From a gamma proteobacterium HTCC2207 (GTDB taxonomy: Bacteria > Pseudomonadota > Gammaproteobacteria > Pseudomonadales > Porticoccaceae), in NCBI GenBank assembly GCA_905182855.1, contig CAJJDA010000003.1, positions 1 through 52,595 of the forward strand: a DNA stretch of 52,595 nt. The letters are read 5' to 3'. Both the position numbers and the translations under genes were made by a program. Shown piece by piece: positions 1-8,254 of this stretch; position 1 is the first letter of the stretch; each line of letters begins with the position of its first letter. The notes below the pieces were generated by a model. That model did no database searches and had not been told where the DNA came from. It was given only the letters and a program-made list of their open reading frames with translations.

Positions 1-47
1 GGTTTCACTAACTCGGTTATATTAATAATAAAAAAAGTTGATATTCA

Positions 48-209
48 ATGAAAGAGAAAATTTTAGACCTTGGTTACTTCATCGGTGTTTGTTCGATGAT
101 AACAGTGGTTGCTTTCGTGCTTATCCTATTTACAGTCAATGGACTGCATATCGATCTCAATGAGATTGAGATAGCTGCAAATGCTGAAGCGCTGTTCGCC
201 AGGCGCTAA
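48..209 (+). CDS. Possible small single-pass membrane protein (53 aa)
   Basis: An ATG-started frame of 53 codons ends in TAA at 207-209. The peptide starts with a short charged stretch (MKEKILDLGYF). A hydrophobic helix follows at about residues 10-31, rich in Val, Ile, Leu and Phe, and the tail is acidic and then basic (ends FARR). This is the layout of a single-pass inner-membrane micro-protein. There is no strong Shine-Dalgarno sequence before the ATG, only an A-rich stretch, and the gene sits alone at the window edge. I do not recognise a family. It could be a chance frame; the hydrophobic-core-plus-charged-ends pattern is the only argument for it. Confidence 0.35.
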   Translation: MKEKILDLGYFIGVCSMITVVAFVLILFTVNGLHIDLNEIEIAANAEALFARR

Positions 210-682
210 TCATGCGCTCTTGCGCGAGCAAATTATTTAGCCGCATAGACCAAAGACTTAAGGGGTCACGCTTAGCATAAAAGCCCTAATAGGGTCCTAT
301 TATCAAAGTCGATCACCAGCCCCCTCTGCGGTCAATCGCTACACACCATCAGAAATAGTAGGGAGCCTATGGAAATGAAAGGCTCTTCAGTGGTTTTATT
401 GCCTGTAGTTACATTGAAAACTGACTTAAGCTGCGGCTCAACTGGCACTTGCAGTGATTGGATCACCCTGAATTTAATCTATCAGTAACATCCATTAATG
501 ATGCAAGCATGCCAATTACTAAATAAAATCCACGCGGAAGGATGATCTCTAACATGGGGACTGTCGCAACATGACCTGCGCATTAAACCTTTAGGAGTTT
601 GGCCACGACGGCCATTATAGAGGGATCTGTGCTAATGGGTTACCCGATGCAAACTGACATGCATGATCTGCAGTTGGGTGAA
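210..682. other. Non-coding interval, no gene recognised
   Basis: About 470 bases between the small membrane ORF and tRNA-Cys. I see no credible coding frame with a ribosome binding site and no second tRNA of the kind that often accompanies tRNA-Cys downstream of pgsA. A short self-complementary CCCTAATAGGG lies near 284. Nothing else stands out. Confidence 0.5.
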
Positions 683-756
<74 letters not shown>

Positions 757-832
757 GTTATTTCACTTTACTCATGTTCAAGCACAGATGTGCAAGAGGC
801 CGCTATTCTAGGGGATGTTGGCAATAAATCAA

Positions 833-1393
833 CTACTTATCAGCTTCGGCACTCAATTGCGGCCAGGCCTGTTTAAGATACAGTAGCATTGACCAAAGCG
901 TCAGCAGCGCAGCCACATAAATAGCGCAAAATCCCACCGTAATAAGCCATTCACGCTCTGGCGTTGCCAGCAGTAATAACGCCACAGCTATCATTTGTGC
1001 CCAGGTCTTTACTTTGCCTATTACAGAGACCGCTACGCTGTCGCGATAGCCCAGGCCCGCCATCCATTCTCGTAGCGCCGAAATCACCAGCTCACGCCCG
1101 ATAATCACGATTACTGGCAGTGCGAACCAGGGCGTAGAATAGACTTCGAGGAGCAATAACAGCGCCGCAGCAACAATTAACTTGTCTGCCACAGGGTCAA
1201 GAAACGCGCCAAATGCGGTGACCTGATTAAACCGGCGAGCCAGATATCCATCAACCCAGTCAGTGAGTGCCGCTGCACCAAAGATAGCCGCTGAGGCAAT
1301 ATGGTGCCATTCCCACGGCAGGTAATAGACCACTATAAAAACTGGAATTAATAGGATACGCAGCAGCGTTAAGATATTCGGGAGGTTCCACAT
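833..1393 (-). CDS. pgsA: CDP-diacylglycerol--glycerol-3-phosphate 3-phosphatidyltransferase
   Basis: PgsA joins CDP-diacylglycerol to glycerol-3-phosphate to give phosphatidylglycerophosphate, the committed step to phosphatidylglycerol and cardiolipin in the inner membrane. The 186-residue length is typical. The CDP-alcohol phosphotransferase signature is complete: D45, then D48-G49, A52-R53, G62, D66 and D70, the metal- and substrate-binding acidic residues. Several hydrophobic helices flank it (about 7-25, 30-44, 70-85, 145-175). It lies 49 nt downstream of uvrC on the same strand and upstream of tRNA-Cys, the usual gammaproteobacterial order, so it is probably co-transcribed with uvrC. 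Confidence 0.97.
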   Translation of the reverse strand: MWNLPNILTLLRILLIPVFIVVYYLPWEWHHIASAAIFGAAALTDWVDGYLARRFNQVTAFGAFLDPVADKLIVAAALLLLLEVYSTPWFALPVIVIIGRELVISALREWMAGLGYRDSVAVSVIGKVKTWAQMIAVALLLLATPEREWLITVGFCAIYVAALLTLWSMLLYLKQAWPQLSAEADK

Positions 1394-1442
1394 AGGCGAC
1401 TTAAAACTTTCTGTAATTAGGACTGGTTAAAACGAGACTAAC

Positions 1443-3293
1443 TTACTCATTGTACAGGGCGCTGTAAATAGCGTCTGCAACCTTTTTGTTTATATTTTCC
1501 ACCTTCATTAAATCAGCCACACTGGCCTTCTTGACCTCTACAATACCACCAAAGTGTTTTAACAGGTCGCGGCGACGCGTGGGGCCTACGCCTGGAATGC
1601 CCTCTAGAGCAGACGTACGACGTTTTTTATCTCGCCGCTGTTTATGGCCGGTAATAGCGAAACGGTGAGCTTCATCACGAATTTGCTGAATAAGATGAAG
1701 CGCGGCCTCCTGAGGCCGTCCGATAACACGATTTTCCTGCTCCGCCAAGATCAAAGTTTCCATACCCGGTTTACGTGTGGTCCCCTTGGCCACCCCCAGT
1801 ATCATCACTCCGACCACGCCCAAATCACTCAACACCTCTTTGGCAATACCAATCTGCCCTTTGCCTCCATCAATCAGCAGAATATCAGGAAGTTTGCCCT
1901 CACCCTTTATCAGTCGCGTATAGCGACGACGAATAGCTTGCTCCATGGCCGCATAGTCATCTCCAGCCGTGATACCTTCGATGTTAAAGCGCCGATAATC
2001 ACTTTTAACCGCGCCGTTGGCATCGAATACGACACAGGATGCCACTACGGCCTCACCGCTACTGTGACTAATATCAAAGCACTCTAGGCGTTCTGGGGTC
2101 ACGTCTAAGCCAACAGTTTCGCGCAGCGATTCGAATCGCTGTAGTAATGTCTTTTTGGAGGCTAGCTTGCCAGCCAAGTTTTGTTCCGCGGTGCGCTGGG
2201 CAAGTTCAATCCATTTAGCGCGAAAGCCACGGACGGAGTCTCGAATCTCAATATTGCGCCCTACCCTCAATTTTAAAGCATCTATGAGGGGCTGACCGTT
2301 TTCAAGTGGCGCATTAACAACGATCTCTTTCGGTAAATCCGGTCGTCCACCACCATTTAAATATAACTGCGGCAAGAAATCCTCGAGAAGCTCTGAGACC
2401 TTTTCTGCCAGCGGTGCTTTGGGGTAGTAGCTGCGGCTACCCAGTATTCTACCCTGCCGTATGTAAAGCATATGAACACAGGCTTGCCCATTAGTAACCG
2501 CTCCAGCCACCACATCCACCGTCCCTTTACCCTTCTCAATCATTTGCTGAGCCTGAATTTGGCGCAGCGCAGCGATCTGATCACGGCTTTCAGCGGCCTT
2601 TTCAAAGGCCAGATCAGCCGCCGCCTTCTCCATGTCGCGCTCTAACTGTTTGAGTATCTTATCCCCTTTCCCATCCAGATAGAGGCGGGTCAAATCTACA
2701 TCTGCGCTATAGTCATTGGGTGTAACGAACTCTACGCAGGGAGCAGTACAGCGCTTAATCTGATACTGCAAACAGGGTCTGGATCGATTTTTAAAAAAGA
2801 CATCTTCACATTGGCGGACTTTAAACGTCTTCTGCAAAAATGACATGCTCTCTCGCACAGCATTAACACTGGGAAAGGGTCCAAAATAGGACCCTTTAGC
2901 TTTTTTGGGACCGCGGTGAAAGGACAGCCGTGGCCATTTGTCTTTGTCCGACAGGAAAATATAGGGGTAGCTTTTATCATCCCGCAGCAAAATATTGTAC
3001 GGCGGTTGATACTGCTTGATCAGATTATGCTCGAGAATCAGTGCCTCAGTTTCTGTTTCCGTGACCGTGACATCAATTTGGGCAATACGCTTAACCAGAG
3101 CAGCAATTCTTGGAGCAAGCCCCGATTTACGAAAATAACTGCTTACTCGATTCTTAAGATTCTTGGCCTTACCCACATAGAGTATATCGCCCTGAGCATC
3201 AAACATCTGATAGATGCCAGGACGCTGGGTCAAGGACTGAAGGAAGGTAGGGGGATCAAAAGCCATTGCATATTGTAGCGGGTTTTGCTCCAC
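1443..3293 (-). CDS. uvrC: UvrABC excinuclease subunit C
   Basis: UvrC makes the 3' and 5' incisions around bulky DNA lesions once UvrAB has located them. The 616 residues carry the expected parts in order. An N-terminal GIY-YIG nuclease comes first (GIY at 26-28, then YVGKAKNL near 40). A UVR helical-hairpin segment for UvrB contact lies near 205-240. The RNase-H-like endonuclease domain follows in the middle (ECFDISHSSGEAVVAS, LIDGGKGQI). A C-terminal helix-hairpin-helix (IPGVGPTRRRDLLKHFGG) closes the protein. The long frame begins with GTG at 3293; an ATG at residue 10 (3266) is an alternative. Neither has a clear Shine-Dalgarno sequence. The phosphatase gene upstream ends 8 nt away, so the pair is likely co-transcribed. 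The usual uvrY/gacA response regulator gene is not upstream here. Confidence 0.97.
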   Translation of the reverse strand: MEQNPLQYAMAFDPPTFLQSLTQRPGIYQMFDAQGDILYVGKAKNLKNRVSSYFRKSGLAPRIAALVKRIAQIDVTVTETETEALILEHNLIKQYQPPYNILLRDDKSYPYIFLSDKDKWPRLSFHRGPKKAKGSYFGPFPSVNAVRESMSFLQKTFKVRQCEDVFFKNRSRPCLQYQIKRCTAPCVEFVTPNDYSADVDLTRLYLDGKGDKILKQLERDMEKAAADLAFEKAAESRDQIAALRQIQAQQMIEKGKGTVDVVAGAVTNGQACVHMLYIRQGRILGSRSYYPKAPLAEKVSELLEDFLPQLYLNGGGRPDLPKEIVVNAPLENGQPLIDALKLRVGRNIEIRDSVRGFRAKWIELAQRTAEQNLAGKLASKKTLLQRFESLRETVGLDVTPERLECFDISHSSGEAVVASCVVFDANGAVKSDYRRFNIEGITAGDDYAAMEQAIRRRYTRLIKGEGKLPDILLIDGGKGQIGIAKEVLSDLGVVGVMILGVAKGTTRKPGMETLILAEQENRVIGRPQEAALHLIQQIRDEAHRFAITGHKQRRDKKRRTSALEGIPGVGPTRRRDLLKHFGGIVEVKKASVADLMKVENINKKVADAIYSALYNE

Positions 3294-3301
3294 AATAGAT
3301 A

Positions 3302-5143
3302 TTACGAAAAGCGCTTATTGCCGACCTTGCAGTGCTGTTTCCGAGCAGTCTTGGTGATGAACTGCCGATCCAATATAGTATCAACGAAGTGCCACTGATT
3401 GGTCATCGCCTGCGAAGTCAATACCAACTCAGACCAGCCACGATGGGCGGTATCTACGGCGAAGAGTTCTGCACTGGCTTCGACCATTGCGTTGCCCAGC
3501 ACAATGGGGTCAGTGGGCAGGTAGGTCTCTAGCCCCGGGCTACTAACACTCGGCGTGCCGATTTCAACGCCTACAGCCTCGCCCATATTATTGGCCAAAT
3601 TAAATGCCCAGGCATTGTGCGTATCACCCGCCAGTACCACGGGGTTGACGCCATGCTCAGCTAAACTGGCATAGACTCGATCACGACAGACGGCATACCC
3701 ATCCCAGGCATCAAGGTTAAACGGCAATTGTTCCGGGGCGAGAAGTTGCATCATTTTTAGTATTTCACGATATTCCGGTATAGCCTCGTCAAGCTTAAGC
3801 TGCTGATCCGTTAATACTGGCAACTTTAACTTGCCCATCAACACCTGCTGACCCAAAAGCTGCCACTTCGCACCGCGCTGTTTACTCGCCTGCAATTCAG
3901 TGTCTAGCCATTGTTCCTGATCTGCCCCTAGCATTGCTCTTGCCGGATCCATCAACATCTGGTCTTTAAAGCTCTGAGAGTCTGGCAAATAATACCAATT
4001 TTCCGGAAGCGTCTCCGCGGTCAGATCTTTGATCAGGCCATAATCTGTAATCGCTATGGGCTCGCCTGTGGAGAAGTCAAAGGGCAACTTAACCGACCTG
4101 CGCTGATGCGCGGGCGCCACGGCAGCGTCCGCTGAAGAAACCATAGTGCCTTGTCCAGTCTTTGACACGTCGTAGGCCAGGGTGCGCAGGGGCAGGTCTA
4201 CCGCATAATCCAAGCCTCGGTCACGGCCATGCAGTCGAGTATCTAACATAATCAAGTCCGCCAACCCGCCCACTTTAAAGCTGCGGAAAATTGGCCCCTG
4301 ATCACCCGAGATAGCAGTTCGAATGGGCAGCCACTCGTGGTATGCCTGACGGGCCGCTGTCATACGCGCCTGAAAATCACCCTCCCCTTGATTGTGATTT
4401 TCGGCTCCGTCTTTCCAGCTATCGTTGGCCAATTCATGATCATCCCAGACGCAGATAAAGGGGTGGCGCGCATGAACGGCCTGTAAATCCGGATCCGTTC
4501 GATAGAGGCCATAGCGCATACGATAATCTTCTACCGTTAGAATTTCCGTAGCCGGCTCTACCTGTCGACCAAGCTCTTCAGTCGCCACCGCATTAGCGTA
4601 GACACCCTCAGCATATTCATAGATGTAATCGCCCAGATGAAGCACAAGATCCAGATCGCTATCGGCCATATGCCTGTAGACATTAAAATAGCCCTGAGGG
4701 TAGTTTGAGCATGAGGCCACACCAATACGAAATGACTCAACAGCCCCCTCGGGTAAAGTACGAGTCTGGCCCACAGGGCTAATAATACCTTCACTGAGAA
4801 ATCGATAAAAATAGGCGCTACCCGGCTCTAGGCCTTGGGCATCAACCTTTAGCGTGTAATCACGCTTTGCCGAAGTTGAGACCACCCCAGAATTGACTAA
4901 CTGCATAAACTGAGGATCTGATGCCACCTCCCATCGGCAATCCACGGCCCGATGTTCACCACTACCGGGAATTAAACGCGTCCATAAAATTACCCGATCG
5001 GATAACGGGTCTCCAGAGGCAACCCCGTGGGTGAAATAAAGCGGTGATACCGCATGCACTTCAAACCCGCGCAGGGCCAAGACACCCAAACTAGCGCTCA
5101 CCCCTTTAAGTAACTGACGACGATTTAAGGCAGGCTTGTCCAT
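3302..5143 (-). CDS. phoD: PhoD-like alkaline phosphatase, Tat-exported
   Basis: Predicted periplasmic phosphodiesterase/phosphomonoesterase that releases phosphate from organic phosphorus. The 613-residue protein opens with a twin-arginine signal (NRRQLLKG near 8-15, then a hydrophobic stretch). A PhoD N-terminal domain follows (THGVASGDPLSDRVILWTR). The metallophosphoesterase domain carries the expected metal-site motifs: ASCSNYPQGYFN, LHLGDYIYEY, VWDDHELANDSW and, late, VLAGDTHNAWAF. PhoD enzymes use Fe/Ca and are commonly induced by phosphate starvation; I did not identify a Pho box upstream. It ends 8 nt before uvrC, so the two probably share a transcript, which is an unusual partner for uvrC. 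Confidence 0.93.
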   Translation of the reverse strand: MDKPALNRRQLLKGVSASLGVLALRGFEVHAVSPLYFTHGVASGDPLSDRVILWTRLIPGSGEHRAVDCRWEVASDPQFMQLVNSGVVSTSAKRDYTLKVDAQGLEPGSAYFYRFLSEGIISPVGQTRTLPEGAVESFRIGVASCSNYPQGYFNVYRHMADSDLDLVLHLGDYIYEYAEGVYANAVATEELGRQVEPATEILTVEDYRMRYGLYRTDPDLQAVHARHPFICVWDDHELANDSWKDGAENHNQGEGDFQARMTAARQAYHEWLPIRTAISGDQGPIFRSFKVGGLADLIMLDTRLHGRDRGLDYAVDLPLRTLAYDVSKTGQGTMVSSADAAVAPAHQRRSVKLPFDFSTGEPIAITDYGLIKDLTAETLPENWYYLPDSQSFKDQMLMDPARAMLGADQEQWLDTELQASKQRGAKWQLLGQQVLMGKLKLPVLTDQQLKLDEAIPEYREILKMMQLLAPEQLPFNLDAWDGYAVCRDRVYASLAEHGVNPVVLAGDTHNAWAFNLANNMGEAVGVEIGTPSVSSPGLETYLPTDPIVLGNAMVEASAELFAVDTAHRGWSELVLTSQAMTNQWHFVDTILDRQFITKTARKQHCKVGNKRFS

Positions 5144-5223
5144 GTAATTTAGCTCTTATCATGACATTGATTGAGCACCTAGCATAACCCACAATGGCTT
5201 CAACGCTAAGCCAGCATATTAGT

Positions 5224-6330
5224 TTAAAAACACTTAATTAAGGCACCTATTTGATCCTCATTATTACAGGTATGGGGAGACAGGCGCATGCCTTTAACGC
5301 GACAATCAAAATGAACGTTGAGATTTATCAGACGGCGCATGACTGCGTCCTGCCGCCGGCCAAAATCTAGTACCAGCGTCCCACCTCGCAGATCTTCTTG
5401 CACGGGTGAAATAAGTGCCTCAGAGGGGACCGCTTGAATAATCTGGTCGCTCAGCTCGAGATTATTCTGCCGAATATTATTCACGCCGATTGCGTTAATG
5501 GCCTGCACGCTATTGGCGGCCACCGCAAAGGGATACACCGTTGGTGTGCCGCCCCAAAATCGTAGCGCATCATCGGCATACCTAAAATGATGTATATCAA
5601 ATTCAAAGGGATCTTGGTGGGAAAACCACCCAACACTTTGAGGCTGACAGTGCTCAATCATGGGTGAATCAACCCACAAAAATGCGGCTCCCGGCCCACC
5701 GCCTATCCATTTAACACAGGAGCCTACCACAAAATCTGCTTGCCACTGAGCCAGATTAATGGGCAGTATTCCGACAGACTGCGCGACATCCACTAACGAT
5801 AAAATCTGTCGGCTGCGAGCTAGATCAGTAATCTGCTGCACTGGCAGCTGCCGTCCGTTATTGGATTGCACATGAGTAACCAGTACCAAGCCCACGTCTT
5901 CGGTCATCTGACTACGCCAGATAGTCATGTCTGAGGTATCTGCACCGGCGTCGATAAACTTTAACGTATAACCCGAACTGACGCCCTTTTGCAGGGCAAA
6001 GGCAATCGAGGGAAAGTCTTCCTCGCTTAATAAAATCACCTTTTTATCGGCCGCAAGGTCAAGGGAATAAATGACTTTTCCTACTGCACTCGAGAGACTG
6101 CTCTGGGGGCAAATATTTCCTATGTTTGAATTAAGCAGAAGAGCCAGCTCCGCACGAAAGGCCTCAATGGTACCCAGCCAATGCTGCCAAATATCGCCGT
6201 TTCCCGTTTCCCATGGTGTCCAGAATGCTTTCGCTGCTGCCCGCTCGGCGTTAGGCAGGGGAAGACCGACCGAATGACTGAGAAGATAGATCCCCTGACG
6301 CTCTGTGAGGCCATTCACGGTCTCGCTCAC
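5224..6330 (-). CDS. Kynureninase-like PLP enzyme (class V aminotransferase fold)
   Basis: A fold-type I PLP enzyme of 368 aa. The closest pattern is kynureninase, which cleaves kynurenine to anthranilate and alanine. K207, in the segment CVKWIGGGPGAAFLWV, matches the Schiff-base lysine and the GGPG turn of kynureninases. D181 (SLVDVAQSVG) matches the aspartate that pairs with the PLP ring nitrogen. The segment is usually D-L-A-H-S-x-G, but here the histidine is Gln184, and the protein is shorter than the usual ~415 aa, so the substrate may differ. The start overlaps the stop of the PrnB-like gene by 4 nt, which indicates translational coupling and a shared pathway. The assignment as strict kynurenine hydrolase is uncertain. 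Confidence 0.8.
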   Translation of the reverse strand: MSETVNGLTERQGIYLLSHSVGLPLPNAERAAAKAFWTPWETGNGDIWQHWLGTIEAFRAELALLLNSNIGNICPQSSLSSAVGKVIYSLDLAADKKVILLSEEDFPSIAFALQKGVSSGYTLKFIDAGADTSDMTIWRSQMTEDVGLVLVTHVQSNNGRQLPVQQITDLARSRQILSLVDVAQSVGILPINLAQWQADFVVGSCVKWIGGGPGAAFLWVDSPMIEHCQPQSVGWFSHQDPFEFDIHHFRYADDALRFWGGTPTVYPFAVAANSVQAINAIGVNNIRQNNLELSDQIIQAVPSEALISPVQEDLRGGTLVLDFGRRQDAVMRRLINLNVHFDCRVKGMRLSPHTCNNEDQIGALIKCF

Positions 6331-7503
6331 GACAGACAGCCTCTTAGCATTTCGACATCATGATAACGAGTTCTAAACGCGCCCTGAACATCAGCGGCTC
6401 TGCGCATGTCGCAGAGTTTGCGCAGGCTTTTTAACAATACGGGCAATGGTGGGCCACTGGCAGTCAATCCCTCAGTATTGCTAAGCGCAGCATCATCTGC
6501 TGGCTTCTCGATAAACTTATTCACCAACTGCTCATGGTGCTGCAGAGCGGTCTGACCATGGGCATGGCAGACCTGTAGAAACATATCGAGGTTTCTTTGG
6601 AACCAGGGCTCGTGGCTATGGGCAGCCGCCTCAGCTACAAAGCTGTCCATCAAACTGGTCCGCCGCATGCAGTCACGCAACACCAGCTGATCTTCTGGAC
6701 GCATAAACAGAAACTTATCCACTAGCAGTTGCGAATAGTATGGATCGTCCGCTTGACACAGACCCAGCAACAAATCGATCACATTAATACCCGCAAAGTC
6801 ACCTGCATTGGCACCTCGGTATTCATGCAAGCCAACTCGATGCGGGCGATAATACGGTCTTACACAATAGAAGAAACGGTCTATATCCAGCTTTTCAAAC
6901 AGTGTCTGATTATAGCTGAGTACGGCTTCAAGAGCCGCTTTAGCCGATAACAGTAAATCATATGTGACTGAATGAGACACACCCAGCGGCAAACATTGCC
7001 GCAATGCTTCAGACGCTCGGATAAAGGCGAAGACGCTGCGAGTATTGTAATCAAGGAATATTCGTTCGTCTTCAAGACCGGTAAAGGTTTTATAAACCCC
7101 GTTCACCGCCTGATTATGCGTTTCAAGATGACATGAGGCAAACCGTGGCACCACCCCAAGGGATGCACCTAACTGCATGGCTAAGGCCGACGCTTCATGC
7201 AGTGGTGACCGAGTTTCTCGAGAGGGTTCAGTGATCTCATGGCGTCGACAGGCGGCCATATAAAAGCCCACATTGCCCAGCAGTTCAAAGCCGCTATCAA
7301 AGCCTTCGTCGGTATTTCCCTCGGTTAAGAAGGCCCGCTATCAACGCTGTTCCTTGCTCCACCAACTGCTGCTTAAGTGCCGCACCAACGCTGCCCAAAG
7401 GAGTCCCTTCGGGACTAGAGAAATAAAGCTCTTCGAGCTTGCTATTAATATCTTTGAATTCATTACGAATCCACGTATCCATGGCCCTAGATCTTACAGT
7501 CAT
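6327..7503 (-). CDS. PrnB/indoleamine-2,3-dioxygenase superfamily haem protein, frameshifted
   Basis: The gene is split in two frames. The first part starts at ATG 7503 with AGGGG 9 nt upstream and reads as far as IAGLLN. The rest continues in the +1 frame as EGNTDEGFD...LLGNVGFYM. Removing one base near 7323-7324 gives 391 aa. The whole resembles PrnB (monodechloroaminopyrrolnitrin synthase, ~360 aa), a relative of tryptophan/indoleamine dioxygenases. Key segments are VRPYYRPHRVGLHEYRG, GANAGDFAGINVIDLLLG and, late, LQHHEQLVNKFIEKPA. The last lines up with the proximal-histidine helix of IDO (YHLQIVTKYI in IDO1), so the second His, about residue 323 of the restored protein, is the likely haem ligand. 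With the kynureninase-like gene downstream, the likely role is oxidative opening of an indole ring. The frame break may be an indel error or a real mutation. Confidence 0.78.
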
Positions 7504-7567
7504 CTATTTTTACCCCTGATTTACTACCTAACCAAGGACAAATAATACCAAAAATACTGTAGCAGTT

Positions 7568-7638
7568 TCAGTCAATTAATAGTCATAAATAGATTTATAT
7601 TGTATAATTACACTCCTTTTCGCAATTATATTGACTGA
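7568..7638 (+). promoter_or_regulatory. Divergent regulatory region with paired inverted sites and an Lrp-gene promoter
   Basis: Between the PrnB-like gene and the Lrp gene there is a 9-bp inverted repeat, TCAGTCAAT at 7568-7576 and ATTGACTGA at 7630-7638, about 62 bp apart. TATAAT sits at 7603-7608 with TAGTCA 17 bp upstream, a reasonable sigma-70 promoter for the Lrp gene. Widely spaced inverted sites suit the multimeric wrapping of Lrp/AsnC proteins. Operator function is inferred. Confidence 0.4.
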
Positions 7639-7640
7639 TT

Positions 7641-8153
7641 ATGCCAACTTTTATTAATAGACCGCAAAAAAAAGATAAAGACATCTCAGTGGTCGACAGT
7701 ACTGACGTTAAAATACTTAATGCATTGCAGGCCAATGCACGCATCAGTAATGCCGAGCTGGCTGAGTTAGTGAATCTGTCGCAGACACCCTGCCTGCGGC
7801 GATTGCGCAAACTGGAGAAAAGCGGCCTTATTCAGCATTATACGACGTGCCTAGACCACAGCATGCTGGGCATAAATGTCTCCGCCTTTGTCTTTATTAA
7901 GCTCAACAAGAACACCTCTGCTAAAGCAGCAGAATTTGAAGCCGCGATTAATCAATTTCCTGAAATTCTAGAGTGCTGCGTGCTGGCTGGAGTCCATGAT
8001 TATGCGCTGCGAATCGTCACCAAAAACCTACAGACGTTCGAGTCGTTCTTAAAGGATAAACTGGCCAATGTCGAGCAGGTCGAGAATATCGAATCCACCA
8101 TCATCCTCAATCAAACCATAGCGCGACATTCGCCCCAGCTCAGTCAAAACTGA
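7641..8153 (+). CDS. Lrp/AsnC family transcriptional regulator
   Basis: 170 aa. A winged helix-turn-helix lies at about residues 22-80 (DVKILNALQANARISNAELA, then LSQTPCLRRLRKLEKSGLI, a classic AsnC-type HTH). A C-terminal ligand-binding RAM/ACT-like domain follows (about 85-160, with LECCVLAGVHDYALRIVT). These proteins form dimers to octamers and respond to amino acids. It is transcribed away from the PrnB-like/kynureninase-like pair, so it probably senses an amino acid such as tryptophan or a catabolite and controls that pair as well as itself. The extra ~20 N-terminal residues, lysine-rich, are slightly longer than usual. Ligand and direction of control are not visible. Confidence 0.92.
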   Translation: MPTFINRPQKKDKDISVVDSTDVKILNALQANARISNAELAELVNLSQTPCLRRLRKLEKSGLIQHYTTCLDHSMLGINVSAFVFIKLNKNTSAKAAEFEAAINQFPEILECCVLAGVHDYALRIVTKNLQTFESFLKDKLANVEQVENIESTIILNQTIARHSPQLSQN

Positions 8154-8254
8154 CTTAATGGACGTGTCTCACTAATCAGTTAAGACAGCATCATCGCAGC
8201 AGGAAAAACTGCCCTGACGCTTAGCCTTATAAAAATTTAAAAAGAGTATTTAGC

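Noticed and set aside
1644-2087. 147-aa plus-strand ORF
   Set aside because: Lies fully antisense within uvrC; composition is that of a shadow frame.
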